NCBI GenBank assembly: GCA_036924085.1
Contig: JAVGWX010000007.1
Coordinates: 70,079,360 to 70,143,359, forward strand
Length of the DNA stretch: 64,000 bases
Source: Ariolimax columbianus
Lineage: Eukaryota; Mollusca; Gastropoda; Stylommatophora; Arionidae
Reading direction: 5' to 3'
Shown here: positions 11,067 through 24,346 of the stretch, piece after piece
Layout of the letters: the number at the start of each line of letters is the position of its first letter
Position numbering within the stretch: position 1 is the stretch's first letter
The notes under the pieces: generated by a model
The model's input: only the letters and a program-made list of their open reading frames with translations
The model's database searches: none
What the model was told of the DNA's origin: nothing
Program-made: the position numbers and the translations under genes

Positions 11067-13279
11067 CCCCTGGTCGAAAGTTTGTTGAACTACCTCCAGT
11101 AACACATAGTCAGAGAATGTCATTTTTGACAGTATGTTGACTTTCTGAATAAAAGAAAGTAAATGTATTTCACTAGTTAGTGGTTTAAAATAGTTACACA
11201 ATATTTGCTAGGTTTTTGAAATGCTGCAGTACATTTAACAGTCACATATTTGTTGTTGGTTACTTTATAATTATTGAGAATGTCACTAGACACGACTTGT
11301 GCCAAATTGTCTGGAAAACCAGTGTAATGTAGAATTAAATGTTATAAACTGCTTCTGTTTGATATAATGATGTTATAATATAGAAACCATGAAGAGAACT
11401 GGTTCAATTCGTAACACGCTGTGATGAAAACTTGGGCTAGAGTCTCTGATTTACTGATGCATAAGTTTATTATTCTCTGAGTGTGCCACCAGAAAGTTCT
11501 CTTGTGTGTTTTCAATGAATTGAACTGAACATTAATGCTAATTTGTTTGTTCAAACTGTAGGATGACAATAGCAAAAGATTAATCTAACACAACTTATAA
11601 TTTGATATCATGATACCCCGTGTAATGTGATTTTGAAAGTGGAAAGTGTAACACGGTTTCAATATGTGTGTAGAAATATATTTACGGCAAAGGTGCAATT
11701 ATTAAGTACACCATTTGAGAACTAGATATGTGTAAGTAAATATCAGTTATTGCTGGCTTAAGCTCTTTTACGTATTTGTGAATTATTGCAAAGAAAGGTC
11801 AGTGCTGAATCGCTAATTCAGTTTGAAATATCTATGGTACAGCTCAAAAAATGATTCCTCGTGTAGAGAACCAGACAGACAACATGAACCGAAATACGTT
11901 GTATGTTTTTGGACAATAAAGAAAAGAATAATTGTGTAATATTGGAGAGTAGGCAGAAAAAATGTTTTTAGAAAGCTGTTCATAATGAAAATGAATGTTA
12001 CTGGAACTTTTCATGGAAGAAGATTATACCAGACACATGTTTGAAGTACGTTAATCCTATTTGTAGCTGACCATGTTGTGTAAATTCTATGGTCAGATAT
12101 TGATCATCCACTGCGATATGTCGAGTAAAATTTTAGACTAGCAACATCATGATAATAAACAGATTACTGCAGTAATTAAGCATCATGGCAAAAGTATTTA
12201 AATACAGTCACGTCTAGTGATTTTTTGTTGTTGTTTTGCACATAAGTTTCGGCAGCCCTGCCTCATAATATTGGATAATTGAAATCTTGATCTAAGTACA
12301 CTAAATAGTTTTTCCTGTCATGCCTTATTTGTAAATGAAACGCATGACATCTTGTGTTGATTGGGTTAAAACCTGTAATTTATTTATTTCTGACTGACAG
12401 ACTTTCCGCCATCTTGTTGAAGATTATCATGTATGGCTTTTAGACTGTCAGACATAAAACTCCATGGCATTGCTTCACCCACTCTATTTAGTTCTTGCCA
12501 CAGTGGCAGGAGGTAGCAGTTTGGGATTTGCGGATGCCAACATCATTCTTCTATAGGGAGAGAGAATGAAAAAACACACGTGTGCTTCTAATTTAGAATA
12601 TATCCAAATGTTTTTGGACACCCGTGGTCTTGGCAAATGGCTGCTGTTGGTCTGTTCAGCTACAGATTGTTTCTTTGGTGTGTGATTTAAAAAGAATATC
12701 ACCATAATTTGGGATAGTATTTCACAGAATATTTTGCCTTTGTACAATTTTGTAGCATTGTTTGACGTATCCGTGTTAATACTTGAGATTATTTTCCACT
12801 CTTTTACTTCTCCAGTGTGCTCTACAGATACTGTGGTAAAAAGGTAGATGGATCAATGCTCAAGTGCACTTCCATCTGAACGTCTGGAAGACTGCAGTAA
12901 ATAGAGTACATAGCCAGGTTTGTTCTGCTTTTTTGTTGGTTAGAATTGCAAGAATGCTCTCCTTATGAACTTTCTCAACTGTATGTGTTATGTAGGACTA
13001 CAGAATATTTGCTTTGGAGCAAAATATGGCATTCAGTAGGCTGGCTATTGATATTTGGTCACATTGCAATCATACATGAATAGTCAAAATCAGTTTTTAT
13101 TTTTGTGCTCCATTCCACCCTTTCACTTCTATTCAGAATATCATTTCCTCCCTCCCCAAGATAGTTAAGCTCAGAAGGTCATCACACTTGACTGAATAGT
13201 GGTCCAAAGTCTCAAGTTCTCTCTTTCCTGCCACTCTCTACCTGAAACCCCCAAAGTTTTCCCTTGTTGAGGTTTAGAA
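11067..13279 (+). repeat. Satellite unit 6 (2,213 bp)
   Basis: Code: 21G 47G 70G 121A 405T, long 540 form, 1118C, 1257 deletion, with the rare T at 2210. It is identical to unit 3 at all tracked sites, 6,638 bp downstream. Confidence 0.97.
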
Positions 13280-15493
13280 CCCCTGGTCTAAAGTTTGTTG
13301 AACTACCTCCAGTAACACATAGTCAGAGAATGTCATTTTTGACAGTATGTTGACTTTCTGAATAAAAGAAAGTAAATGTATTTCACTAGTTAGTGGTTTA
13401 AAATAGTTACACAATATTTGCTAGGTTTTTGAAATGCTGCAGTACATTTAACAGTCACATATTTGTTGTTGGTTACTTTATAATTATTGAGAATGTCACT
13501 AGACACGACTTGTGCCAAATTGTCTGGAAAACCAGTGTAATGTAGAATTAAATGTTATAAACTGCTTCTGTTTGATATAATGATGTTATAATATAGAAAC
13601 CATGAAGAGAACTGGTTCAATTCGTAACACGCTGTGATGAAAACTTGGGCTAGAGTCTCTGATTTACTGATGCATAAGTTTATTATTCTCTGAGTGTGCC
13701 ACCAGAAAGTTCTCTTGTGTGTTTTCAATGAATTGAACTGAACATTAATGCTAATTTGTTTGTTCAAACTGTAGGATGACAATAGCAAAAGATTAATCTA
13801 ACACAACTTATAATTTGATATCATGATACCCCGTGTAATGTGATTTTGAAAGTGGAAAGTGTAACACGGTTTCAATATGTGTGTAGAAATATATTTACGG
13901 CAAAGGTGCAATTATTAAGTACACCATTTGAGAACTAGATATGTGTAAGTAAATATCAGTTATTGCTGGCTTAAGCTCTTTTACGTATTTGTGAATTATT
14001 GCAAAGAAAGGTCAGTGCTGAATCGCTAATTCAGTTTGAAATATCTATGGTACAGCTCAAAAAATGATTCCTCGTGTAGAGAACCAGACAGACAACATGA
14101 ACCGAAATACGTTGTATGTTTTTGGACAATAAAGAAAAGAATAATTGTGTAATATTGGAGAGTAGGCAGAAAAAATGTTTTTAGAAAGCTGTTCATAATG
14201 AAAATGAATGTTACTGGAACTTTTCATGGAAGAAGATTATACCAGACACATGTTTGAAGTACGTTAATCCTATTTGTAGCTGACCATGTTGTGTAAATTC
14301 TATGGTCAGATATTGATCATCCACTGCGATATGTCGAGTAAAATTTTAGACTAGCAACATCATGATAATAAACAGATTACTGCAGTAATTAAGCATCATG
14401 GCAAAAGTATTTAAATACAGTCACGTCTAGTGATTTTTTGTTGTTGTTTTGCACATAAGTTTCGGCAGCCCTGCCTCATAATATTGGATAATTGAAATCT
14501 TGATCTAAGTACACTAAATAGTTTTTCCTGTCATGTCTTTATTTGTAAATGAAACGCATGACATCTTGTGTTGATTGGGTTAAAACCTGTAATTTATTTA
14601 TTTCTGACTGACAGACTTTCCGCCATCTTGTTGAAGATTATCATGTATGGCTTTTAGACTGTCAGACATAAAACTCCATGGCATTGCTTCACCCACTCTA
14701 TTTAGTTCTTGCCACAGTGGCAGGAGGTAGCAGTTTGGGATTTGCGGATGCCAACATCATTCTTCTATAGGGAGAGAGAATGAAAAAACACACGTGTGCT
14801 TCTAATTTAGAATATATCCAAATGTTTTTGGACACCCGTGGTCTTGGCAAATGGCTGCTGTTGGTCTGTTCAGCTACAGATTGTTTCTTTGGTGTGTGAT
14901 TTAAAAAGAATATCACCATAATTTGGGATAGTATTTCACAGAATATTTTGCCTTTGTACAATTTTGTAGCATTGTTTGACGTATCCGTGTTAATACTTGA
15001 GATTATTTTCCACTCTTTTACTTCTCCAGTGTGCTCTACAGATACTGTGGTAAAAAGGTAGATGGATCAATGCTCAAGTGCACTTCCATCTGAACGTCTG
15101 GAAGACTGCAGTAAATAGAGTACATAGCCAGGTTTGTTCTGCTTTTTTGTTGGTTAGAATTGCAAGAATGCTCTCCTTATGAACTTTCTCAACTGTATGT
15201 GTTATGTAGGACTACAGAATATTTGCTTTGGAGCAAAATATGGCATTCAGTAGGCTGGCTATTGATATTTGGTCACATTGCAATCATACATGAATAGTCA
15301 AAATCAGTTTTTATTTTTGTGCTCCATTCCACCCTTTCACTTCTATTCAGAATATCATTTCCTCCCTCCCCAAGATAGTTAAGCTCAGAAGGTCATCACA
15401 CTTGACTGAATAGTGGTCCAAAGTCTCAAGTTCTCTCTTTCCTGCCACTCTCTACCTGAAACCCCCAAAGTTTTCCCTTGTTGAGGTTGAGAA
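13280..15493 (+). repeat. Satellite unit 7 (2,214 bp)
   Basis: Code: 21G 47G 70G 121A 405T, long 540 form, 1118C, no 1257 deletion, with the rare T at position 10. It is the partner of unit 4 but lacks that unit's private change at 253, so the change arose after the duplication. Confidence 0.97.
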
Positions 15494-17704
15494 CCCCTGG
15501 TCGAAAGTTTGTTGAACTACCTCCAGTAACACATAGTCAGAGAATGTCATTTTTGACAGTATGTTGACTTTCTGAATAAAAGAAAGTAAATGTATTTCAC
15601 TAGTTAGTGGTTTAAAATAGTTACACAATATTTGCTAGGTTTTTGAAATGCTGCAGTACATTTAACAGTCACATATTTGTTGTTGGTTACTTTATAATTA
15701 TTGAGAATGTCACTAGACACGACTTGTGCCAAATTGTCTGGAAAACCAGTGTAATGTAGAATTAAATGTTATAAACTGCTTCTGTTTGATATAATGATGT
15801 TATAATATAGAAACCATGAAGAGAACTGGTTCAATTCGTAACACGCTGTGATGAAAACTTGGGCTAGAGTCTCTGATTTACTGATGCATAAGTTTATTAT
15901 TCTCTGAGTGTGCCACCAGAAAGTTCTCTTGTGTGTTTTCAATGAATTGAACTGAACATTAATGCTAATTTGTTTGTTCAAACTGTAGGATGACAATAGC
16001 AAAAGATTAATCTAACACAACTTATAATTTGATATGATACCCCGTGTAATGTGATTTTGAAAGTGGAAAGTGTAACACGGTTTCAATATGTGTGTAGAAA
16101 TATATTTACGGCAAAGGTGCAATTATTAAGTACACCATTTGAGAACTAGATATGTGTAAGTAAATATCAGTTATTGCTGGCTTAAGCTCTTTTACGTATT
16201 TGTGAATTATTGCAAAGAAAGGTCAGTGCTGAATCGCTAATTCAGTTTGAAATATCTATGGTACAGCTCAAAAAATGATTCCTCGTGTAGAGAACCAGAC
16301 AGACAACATGAACCGAAATACGTTGTATGTTTTTGGACAATAAAGAAAAGAATAATTGTGTAATATTGGAGAGTAGGCAGAAAAAATGTTTTTAGAAAGC
16401 TGTTCATAATGAAAATGAATGTTACTGGAACTTTTCATGGAAGAAGATTATACCAGACACATGTTTGAAGTACGTTAATCCTATTTGTAGCTGACCATGT
16501 TGTGTAAATTCTATGGTCAGATATTGATCATCCACTGCGATATGTCGAGTAAAATTTTAGACTAGCAACATCATGATAATAAACAGATTACTGCAGTAAT
16601 TAAGCATTATGGCAAAAGTATTTAAATACAGTCACGTCTAGTGATTTTTTGTTGTTGTTTTGCACATAAGTTTCGGCAGCCCTGCCTCATAATATTGGAT
16701 AATTGAAATCTTGATCTAAGTACACTAAATAGTTTTTCCTGTCATGTCTTTATTTGTAAATGAAACGCATGACATCTTGTGTTGATTGGGTTAAAACCTG
16801 TAATTTATTTATTTCTGACTGACAGACTTTCCGCCATCTTGTTGAAGATTATCATGTATGGCTTTTAGACTGTCAGACATAAAACTCCATGGCATTGCTT
16901 CACCCACTCTATTTAGTTCTTGCCACAGTGGCAGGAGGTAGCAGTTTGGGATTTGCGGATGCCAACATCATTCTTCTATAGGGAGAGAGAATGGAAAAAC
17001 ACACGTGTGCTTCTAATTTAGAATATATCCAAATGTTTTTGGACACCCGTGGTCTTGGCAAATGGCTGCTGTTGGTCTGTTCAGCTACAGATTGTTTCTT
17101 TGGTGTGTGATTTAAAAAGAATATCACCATAATTTGGGATAGTATTTCACAGAATATTTTGCCTTTGTACAATTTTGTAGCATTGTTTGACGTATCCGTG
17201 TTAATACTTGAGATTATTTTCCACTCTTTTACTTCTCCAGTGTGCTCTACAGATACTGTGGTAAAAAGGTAGATGGATCAATGCTCAAGTGCACTTCCAT
17301 CTGAACGTCTGGAAGACTGCAGTAAATAGAGTACATAGCCAGGTTTGTTCTGCTTTTTTGTTGGTTAGAATTGCAAGAATGCTCTCCTTATGAACTTTCT
17401 CAACTGTATGTGTTATGTAGGACTACAGAATATTTGCTTTGGAGCAAAATATGGCATTCAGTAGGCTGGCTATTGATATTTGGTCACATTGCAATCATAC
17501 ATGAATAGTCAAAATCAGTTTTTATTTTTGTGCTCCATTCCACCCTTTCACTTCTATTCAGAATATCATTTCCTCCCTCCCCAAGATAGTTAAGCTCAGA
17601 AGGTCATCACACTTGACTGAATAGTGGTCCAAAGTCTCAAGTTCTCTCTTTCCTGCCACTCTCTACCTGAAACCCCCAAAGTTTTCCCTTGTTGAGGTTG
17701 AGAA
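15494..17704 (+). repeat. Satellite unit 8 (2,211 bp)
   Basis: Code: 21G 47G 70G 121A 405T, short 540 form, 1118T, no 1257 deletion, 1504G, 1971G. It is the partner of unit 5 up to at least site 1504. The G at 1971 shows that the duplicated segment has ended by then. Confidence 0.97.
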
Positions 17705-19918
17705 CCCCTGGTCGAAAGTTTGTTGAACTACCTCCAGTAACACATAGTCAAAGAATGTCATTTTTGACAGTATGTTGACTTTCTGAATAAAAGAAAGTAA
17801 ATGTATTTCACTAGTTAGTGGTTTAAAATAGTTACACAATATTTGCTAGGTTTTTGAAATGCTGCAGTACATTTAACAGTCACATATTTGTTGTTGGTTA
17901 CTTTATAATTATTGAGAATGTCACTAGACACGACTTGTGCCAAATTGTCTGGAAAACCAGTGTAATGTAGAATTAAATGTTATAAACTGCTTCTGTTTGA
18001 TATAATGATGTTATAATATAGAAACCATGAAGAGAACTGGTTCAATTCGTAACACGCTGTGATGAAAACTTGGGCTAGAGTCTCTGATTTACTGATGCAT
18101 AAGTTTATTATTCTCTGAGTGTGCCACCAGAAAGTTCTCTTGTGTGTTTTCAATGAATTGAACTGAACATTAATGCTAATTTGTTTGTTCAAACTGTAGG
18201 ATGACAATAGCAAAAGATTAATCTAACACAACTTATAATTTGATATCATGATACCCCGTGTAATGTGATTTTGAAAGTGGAAAGTGTAACACGGTTTCAA
18301 TATGTGTGTAGAAATATATTTACGGCAAAGGTGCAATTATTAAGTACACCATTTGAGAACTAGATATGTGTAAGTAAATATCAGTTATTGCTGGCTTAAG
18401 CTCTTTTACGTATTTGTGAATTATTGCAAAGAAAGGTCAGTGCTGAATCGCTAATTCAGTTTGAAATATCTATGGTACAGCTCAAAAAATGATTCCTCGT
18501 GTAGAGAACCAGACAGACAACATGAACCGAAATACGTTGTATGTTTTTGGACAATAAAGAAAAGAATAATTGTGTAATATTGGAGAGTAGGCAGAAAAAA
18601 TGTTTTTAGAAAGCTGTTCATAATGAAAATGAATGTTACTGGAACTTTTCATGGAAGAAGATTATACCAGACACATGTTTGAAGTACGTTAATCCTATTT
18701 GTAGCTGACCATGTTGTGTAAATTCTATGGTCAGATATTGATCATCCACTGCGATATGTCGAGTAAAATTTTAGACTAGCAACATCATGATAATAAACAG
18801 ATTACTGCAGTAATTAAGCATCATGGCAAAAGTATTTAAATACAGTCACGTCTAGTGATTTTTTGTTGTTGTTTTGCACATAAGTTTCGGCAGCCCTGCC
18901 TCATAATATTGGATAATTGAAATCTTGATCTAAGTACACTAAATAGTTTTTCCTGTCATGTCTTTATTTGTAAATGAAACGCATGACATCTTGTGTTGAT
19001 TGGGTTAAAACCTGTAATTTATTTATTTCTGACTGACAGACTTTCCGCCATCTTGTTGAAGATTATCATGTATGGCTTTTAGACTGTCAGACATAAAACT
19101 CCATGGCATTGCTTCACCCACTCTATTTAGTTCTTGCCACAGTGGCAGGAGGTAGCAGTTTGGGATTTGCGGATGCCAACATCATTCTTCTATAGGGAGA
19201 GAGAATGAAAAAACACACGTGTGCTTCTAATTTAGAATATATCCAAATGTTTTTGGACACCCGTGGTCTTGGCAAATGGCTGCTGTTGGTCTGTTCAGCT
19301 ACAGATTGTTTCTTTGGTGTGTGATTTAAAAAGAATATCACCATAATTTGGGATAGTATTTCACAGAATATTTTGCCTTTGTACAATTTTGTAGCATTGT
19401 TTGACGTATCCGTGTTAATACTTGAGATTATTTTCCACTCTTTTACTTCTCCAGTGTGCTCTACAGATACTGTGGTAAAAAGGTAGATGGATCAATGCTC
19501 AAGTGCACTTCCATCTGAACGTCTGGAAGACTGCAGTAAATAGAGTACATAGCCAGGTTTGTTCTGATTTTTTGTTGGTTAGAATTGCAAGAATGCTCTC
19601 CTTATGAACTTTCTCAACTGTATGTGTTATGTAGGACTACAGAATATTTGCTTTGGAGCAAAATATGGCATTCAGTAGGCTGGCTATTGATATTTGGTCA
19701 CATTGCAATCATACATGAATAGTCAAAATCAGTTTGTATTTTTGTGCTCCATTCCACCCTTTCACTTCTATTCAGAATATCATTTCCTCCCTCCCCAAGA
19801 TAGTTAAGCTCAGAAGGTCATCACACTTGACTGAATAGTGGTCCAAAGTCTCAAGTTCTCTCTTTCCTGCCACTCTCTACCTGAAACCCCCAAAGTTTTC
19901 CCTTGTTGAGGTTGAGAA
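17705..19918 (+). repeat. Satellite unit 9 (2,214 bp)
   Basis: Code: 21G 47A 70G 121A 405T, long 540 form, 1118C, no 1257 deletion, 1863A, 2032G. The 1863A plus 2032G pair recurs only in unit 27, so its right part is related to the far end of the window. Confidence 0.97.
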
Positions 19919-22132
19919 CCCCTGGTCGAAAGTTTGTTCAACTACCTCCAGTAACACATAGTCAAAGAATGTCATTTTTGACAGTATGTTGACTTTCTGA
20001 ATAAAAGAAAGTAAATGTATTTCACTAGTTAGTGGTTTTAAATAGTTACACAATATTTGCTAGGTTTTTGAAATGCTGCAGTACATTTAACAGTCACATA
20101 TTTGTTGTTGGTTACTTTATAATTATTGAGAATGTCACTAGACACGACTTGTGCCAAATTGTCTGGAAAACCAGTGTAATGTAGAATTAAATGTTATAAA
20201 CTGCTTCTGTTTGATATAATGATGTTATAATATAGAAACCATGAAGAGAACTGGTTCAATTCGTAACACGCTGTGATGAAAACTTGGGCTAGAGTCTCTG
20301 ATTTACTGATGCATAAGTTTATTATTCTCTGAGTGTGCCACCAGAAAGTTCTCTTGTGTGTTTTCAATGAATTGAACTGAACATTAATGCTAATTTGTTT
20401 GTTCAAACTGTAGGATGACAATAGCAAAAGATTAATCTAACACAACTTATAATTTGATATCATGATACCCCGTGTAATGTGATTTTGAAAGTGGAAAGTG
20501 TAACACGGTTTCAATATGTGTGTAGAAATATATTTACGGCAAAGGTGCAATTATTAAGTACACCATTTGAGAACTAGATATGTGTAAGTAAATATCAGTT
20601 ATTGCTGGCTTAAGCTCTTTTACGTATTTGTGAATTATTGCAAAGAAAGGTCAGTGCTGAATCGCTAATTCAGTTTGAAATATCTATGGTACAGCTCAAA
20701 AAATGATTCCTCGTGTAGAGAACCAGACAGACAACATGAACCGAAATACGTTGTATGTTTTTGGACAATAAAGAAAAGAATAATTGTGTAATATTGGAGA
20801 GTAGGCAGAAAAAATGTTTTTAGAAAGCTGTTCATAATGAAAATGAATGTTACTGGAACTTTTCATGGAAGAAGATTATACCAGACACATGTTTGAAGTA
20901 CGTTAATCCTATTTGTAGCTGACCATGTTGTGTAAATTCTATGGTCAGATATTGATCATCCACTGCGATATGTCGAGTAAAATTTTAGACTAGCAACATC
21001 ATGATAATAAACAGATTACTGCAGTAATTAAGCATCATGGCAAAAGTATTTAAATACAGTCACGTCTAGTGATTTTTTGTTGTTGTTTTGCACATAAGTT
21101 TCGGCAGCCCTGCCTCATAATATTGGATAATTGAAATCTTGATCTAAGTACACTAAATAGTTTTTCCTGTCATGTCTTTATTTGTAAATGAAACGCATGA
21201 CATCTTGTGTTGATTGGGTTAAAACCTGTAATTTATTTATTTCTGACTGACAGACTTTCCGCCATCTTGTTGAAGATTATCATGTATGGCTTTTAGACTG
21301 TCAGACATAAAACTCCATGGCATTGCTTCACCCACTCTATTTAGTTCTTGCCACAGTGGCAGGAGGTAGCAGTTTGGGATTTGCGGATGCCAACATCATT
21401 CTTCTATAGGGAGAGAGAATGAAAAAACACACGTGTGCTTCTAATTTAGAATATATCCAAATGTTTTTGGACACCCGTGGTCTTGGCAAATGGCTGCTGT
21501 TGGTCTGTTCAGCTACAGATTGTTTCTTTGGTGTGTGATTTAAAAAGAATATCACCATAATTTGGGATAGTATTTCACAGAATATTTTGCCTTTGTACAA
21601 TTTTGTAGCATTGTTTGACGTATCCGTGTTAATACTTGAGATTATTTTCCACTCTTTTACTTCTCCAGTGTGCTCTACAGATACTGTGGTAAAAAGGTAG
21701 ATGGATCAATGCTCAAGTGCACTTCCATCTGAACGTCTGGAAGACTGCAGTAAATAGAGTACATAGCCAGGTTTGTTCTGCTTTTTTGTTGGTTAGAATT
21801 GCAAGAATGCTCTCCTTATGAACTTTCTCAACTGTATGTGTTATGTAGGACTACAGAATATTTGCTTTGGAGCAAAATATGGCATTCAGTAGGCTGGCTA
21901 TTGATATTTGGTCACATTGCAATCATACATGAATAGTCAAAATCAGTTTTTATTTTTGTGCTCCATTCCACCCTTTCACTTCTATTCAGAATATCATTTC
22001 CTCCCTCCCCAAGATAGTTAAGCTCAGAAGGTCATCACACTTGACTGAATAGTGGTCCAAAGTCTCAAGTTCTCTCTTTCCTGCCACTCTCTACCTGAAA
22101 CCCCCAAAGTTTTCCCTTGTTGAGGTTGAGAA
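19919..22132 (+). repeat. Satellite unit 10 (2,214 bp)
   Basis: Code: 21C 47A 70G 121T 405T, long 540 form, 1118C, no 1257 deletion. It is the first copy with 21C. It matches unit 28 apart from the latter's private change at 1600. Confidence 0.97.
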
Positions 22133-24346
22133 CCCCTGGTCGAAAGTTTGTTCAACTACCTCCAGTAACACATAGTCAAAGAATGTCATTTTTGACAGTA
22201 TATTGACTTTCTGAATAAAAGAAAGTAAATGTATTTCACTAGTTAGTGGTTTTAAATAGTTACACAATATTTGCTAGGTTTTTGAAATGCTGCAGTACAT
22301 TTAACAGTCACATATTTGTTGTTGGTTACTTTATAATTATTGAGAATGTCACTAGACACGACTTGTGCCAAATTGTCTGGAAAACCAGTGTAATGTAGAA
22401 TTAAATGTTATAAACTGCTTCTGTTTGATATAATGATGTTATAATATAGAAACCATGAAGAGAACTGGTTCAATTCGTAACACGCTGTGATGAAAACTTG
22501 GGCTAGAGTCTCTGATTTACTGATGCATAAGTTTATAATTCTCTGAGTGTGCCACCAGAAAGTTCTCTTGTGTGTTTTCAATGAATTGAACTGAACATTA
22601 ATGCTAATTTGTTTGTTCAAACTGTAGGATGACAATAGCAAAAGATTAATCTAACACAACTTATAATTTGATATCATGATACCCCGTGTAATGTGATTTT
22701 GAAAGTGGAAAGTGTAACACGGTTTCAATATGTGTGTAGAAATATATTTACGGCAAAGGTGCAATTATTAAGTACACCATTTGAGAACTAGATATGTGTA
22801 AGTAAATATCAGTTATTGCTGGCTTAAGCTCTTTTACGTATTTGTGAATTATTGCAAAGAAAGGTCAGTGCTGAATCGCTAATTCAGTTTGAAATATCTA
22901 TGGTACAGCTCAAAAAATGATTCCTCGTGTAGAGAACCAGACAGACAACATGAACCGAAATACGTTGTATGTTTTTGGACAATAAAGAAAAGAATAATTG
23001 TGTAATATTGGAGAGTAGGCAGAAAAAATGTTTTTAGAAAGCTGTTCATAATGAAAATGAATGTTACTGGAACTTTTCATGGAAGAAGATTATACCAGAC
23101 ACATGTTTGAAGTACGTTAATCCTATTTGTAGCTGACCATGTTGTGTAAATTCTATGGTCAGATATTGATCATCCACTGCGATATGTCGAGTAAAATTTT
23201 AGACTAGCAACATCATGATAATAAACAGATTACTGCAGTAATTAAGCATCATGGCAAAAGTATTTAAATACAGTCACGTCTAGTGATTTTTTGTTGTTGT
23301 TTTGCACATAAGTTTCGGCAGCCCTGCCTCATAATATTGGATAATTGAAATCTTGATCTAAGTACACTAAATAGTTTTTCCTGTCATGTCTTTATTTGTA
23401 AATGAAACGCATGACATCTTGTGTTGATTGGGTTAAAACCTGTAATTTATTTATTTCTGACTGACAGACTTTCCGCCATCTTGTTGAAGATTATCATGTA
23501 TGGCTTTTAGACTGTCAGACATAAAACTCCATGGCATTGCTTCACCCACTCTATTTAGTTCTTGCCACAGTGGCAGGAGGTAGCAGTTTGGGATTTGCGG
23601 ATGCCAACATCATTCTTCTATAGGGAGAGAGAATGAAAAAACACACGTGTGCTTCTAATTTAGAATATATCCAAATGTTTTTGGACACCCGTGGTCTTGG
23701 CAAATGGCTGCTGTTGGTCTGTTCAGCTACAGATTGTTTCTTTGGTGTGTGATTTAAAAAGAATATCACCATAATTTGGGATAGTATTTCACAGAATATT
23801 TTGCCTTTGTACAATTTTGTAGCATTGTTTGACGTATCCGTGTTAATACTTGAGATTATTTTCCACTCTTTTACTTCTCCAGTGTGCTCTACAGATACTG
23901 TGGTAAAAAGGTAGATGGATCAATGCTCAAGTGCACTTCCATCTGAACGTCTGGAAGACTGCAGTAAATAGAGTACATAGCCAGGTTTGTTCTGCTTTTT
24001 TGTTGGTTAGAATTGCAAGAATGCTCTCCTTATGAACTTTCTCAACTGTATGTGTTATGTAGGACTACAGAATATTTGCTTTGGAGCAAAATATGGCATT
24101 CAGTAGGCTGGCTATTGATATTTGGTCACATTGCAATCATACATGAATAGTCAAAATCAGTTTTTATTTTTGTGCTCCATTCCACCCTTTCACTTCTATT
24201 CAGAATATCATTTCCTCCCTCCCCAAGATAGTTAAGCTCAGAAGGTCATCACACTTGACTGAATAGTGGTCCAAAGTCTCAAGTTCTCTCTTTCCTGCCA
24301 CTCTCTACCTGAAACCCCCAAAGTTTTCCCTTGTTGAGGTTGAGAA
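22133..24346 (+). repeat. Satellite unit 11 (2,214 bp)
   Basis: Code: 21C 47A 70A 121T 405A, long 540 form, 1118C, no 1257 deletion. This left-end haplotype (21C, 70A, 121T, 405A) is shared by units 13, 17 and 18. Confidence 0.97.
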
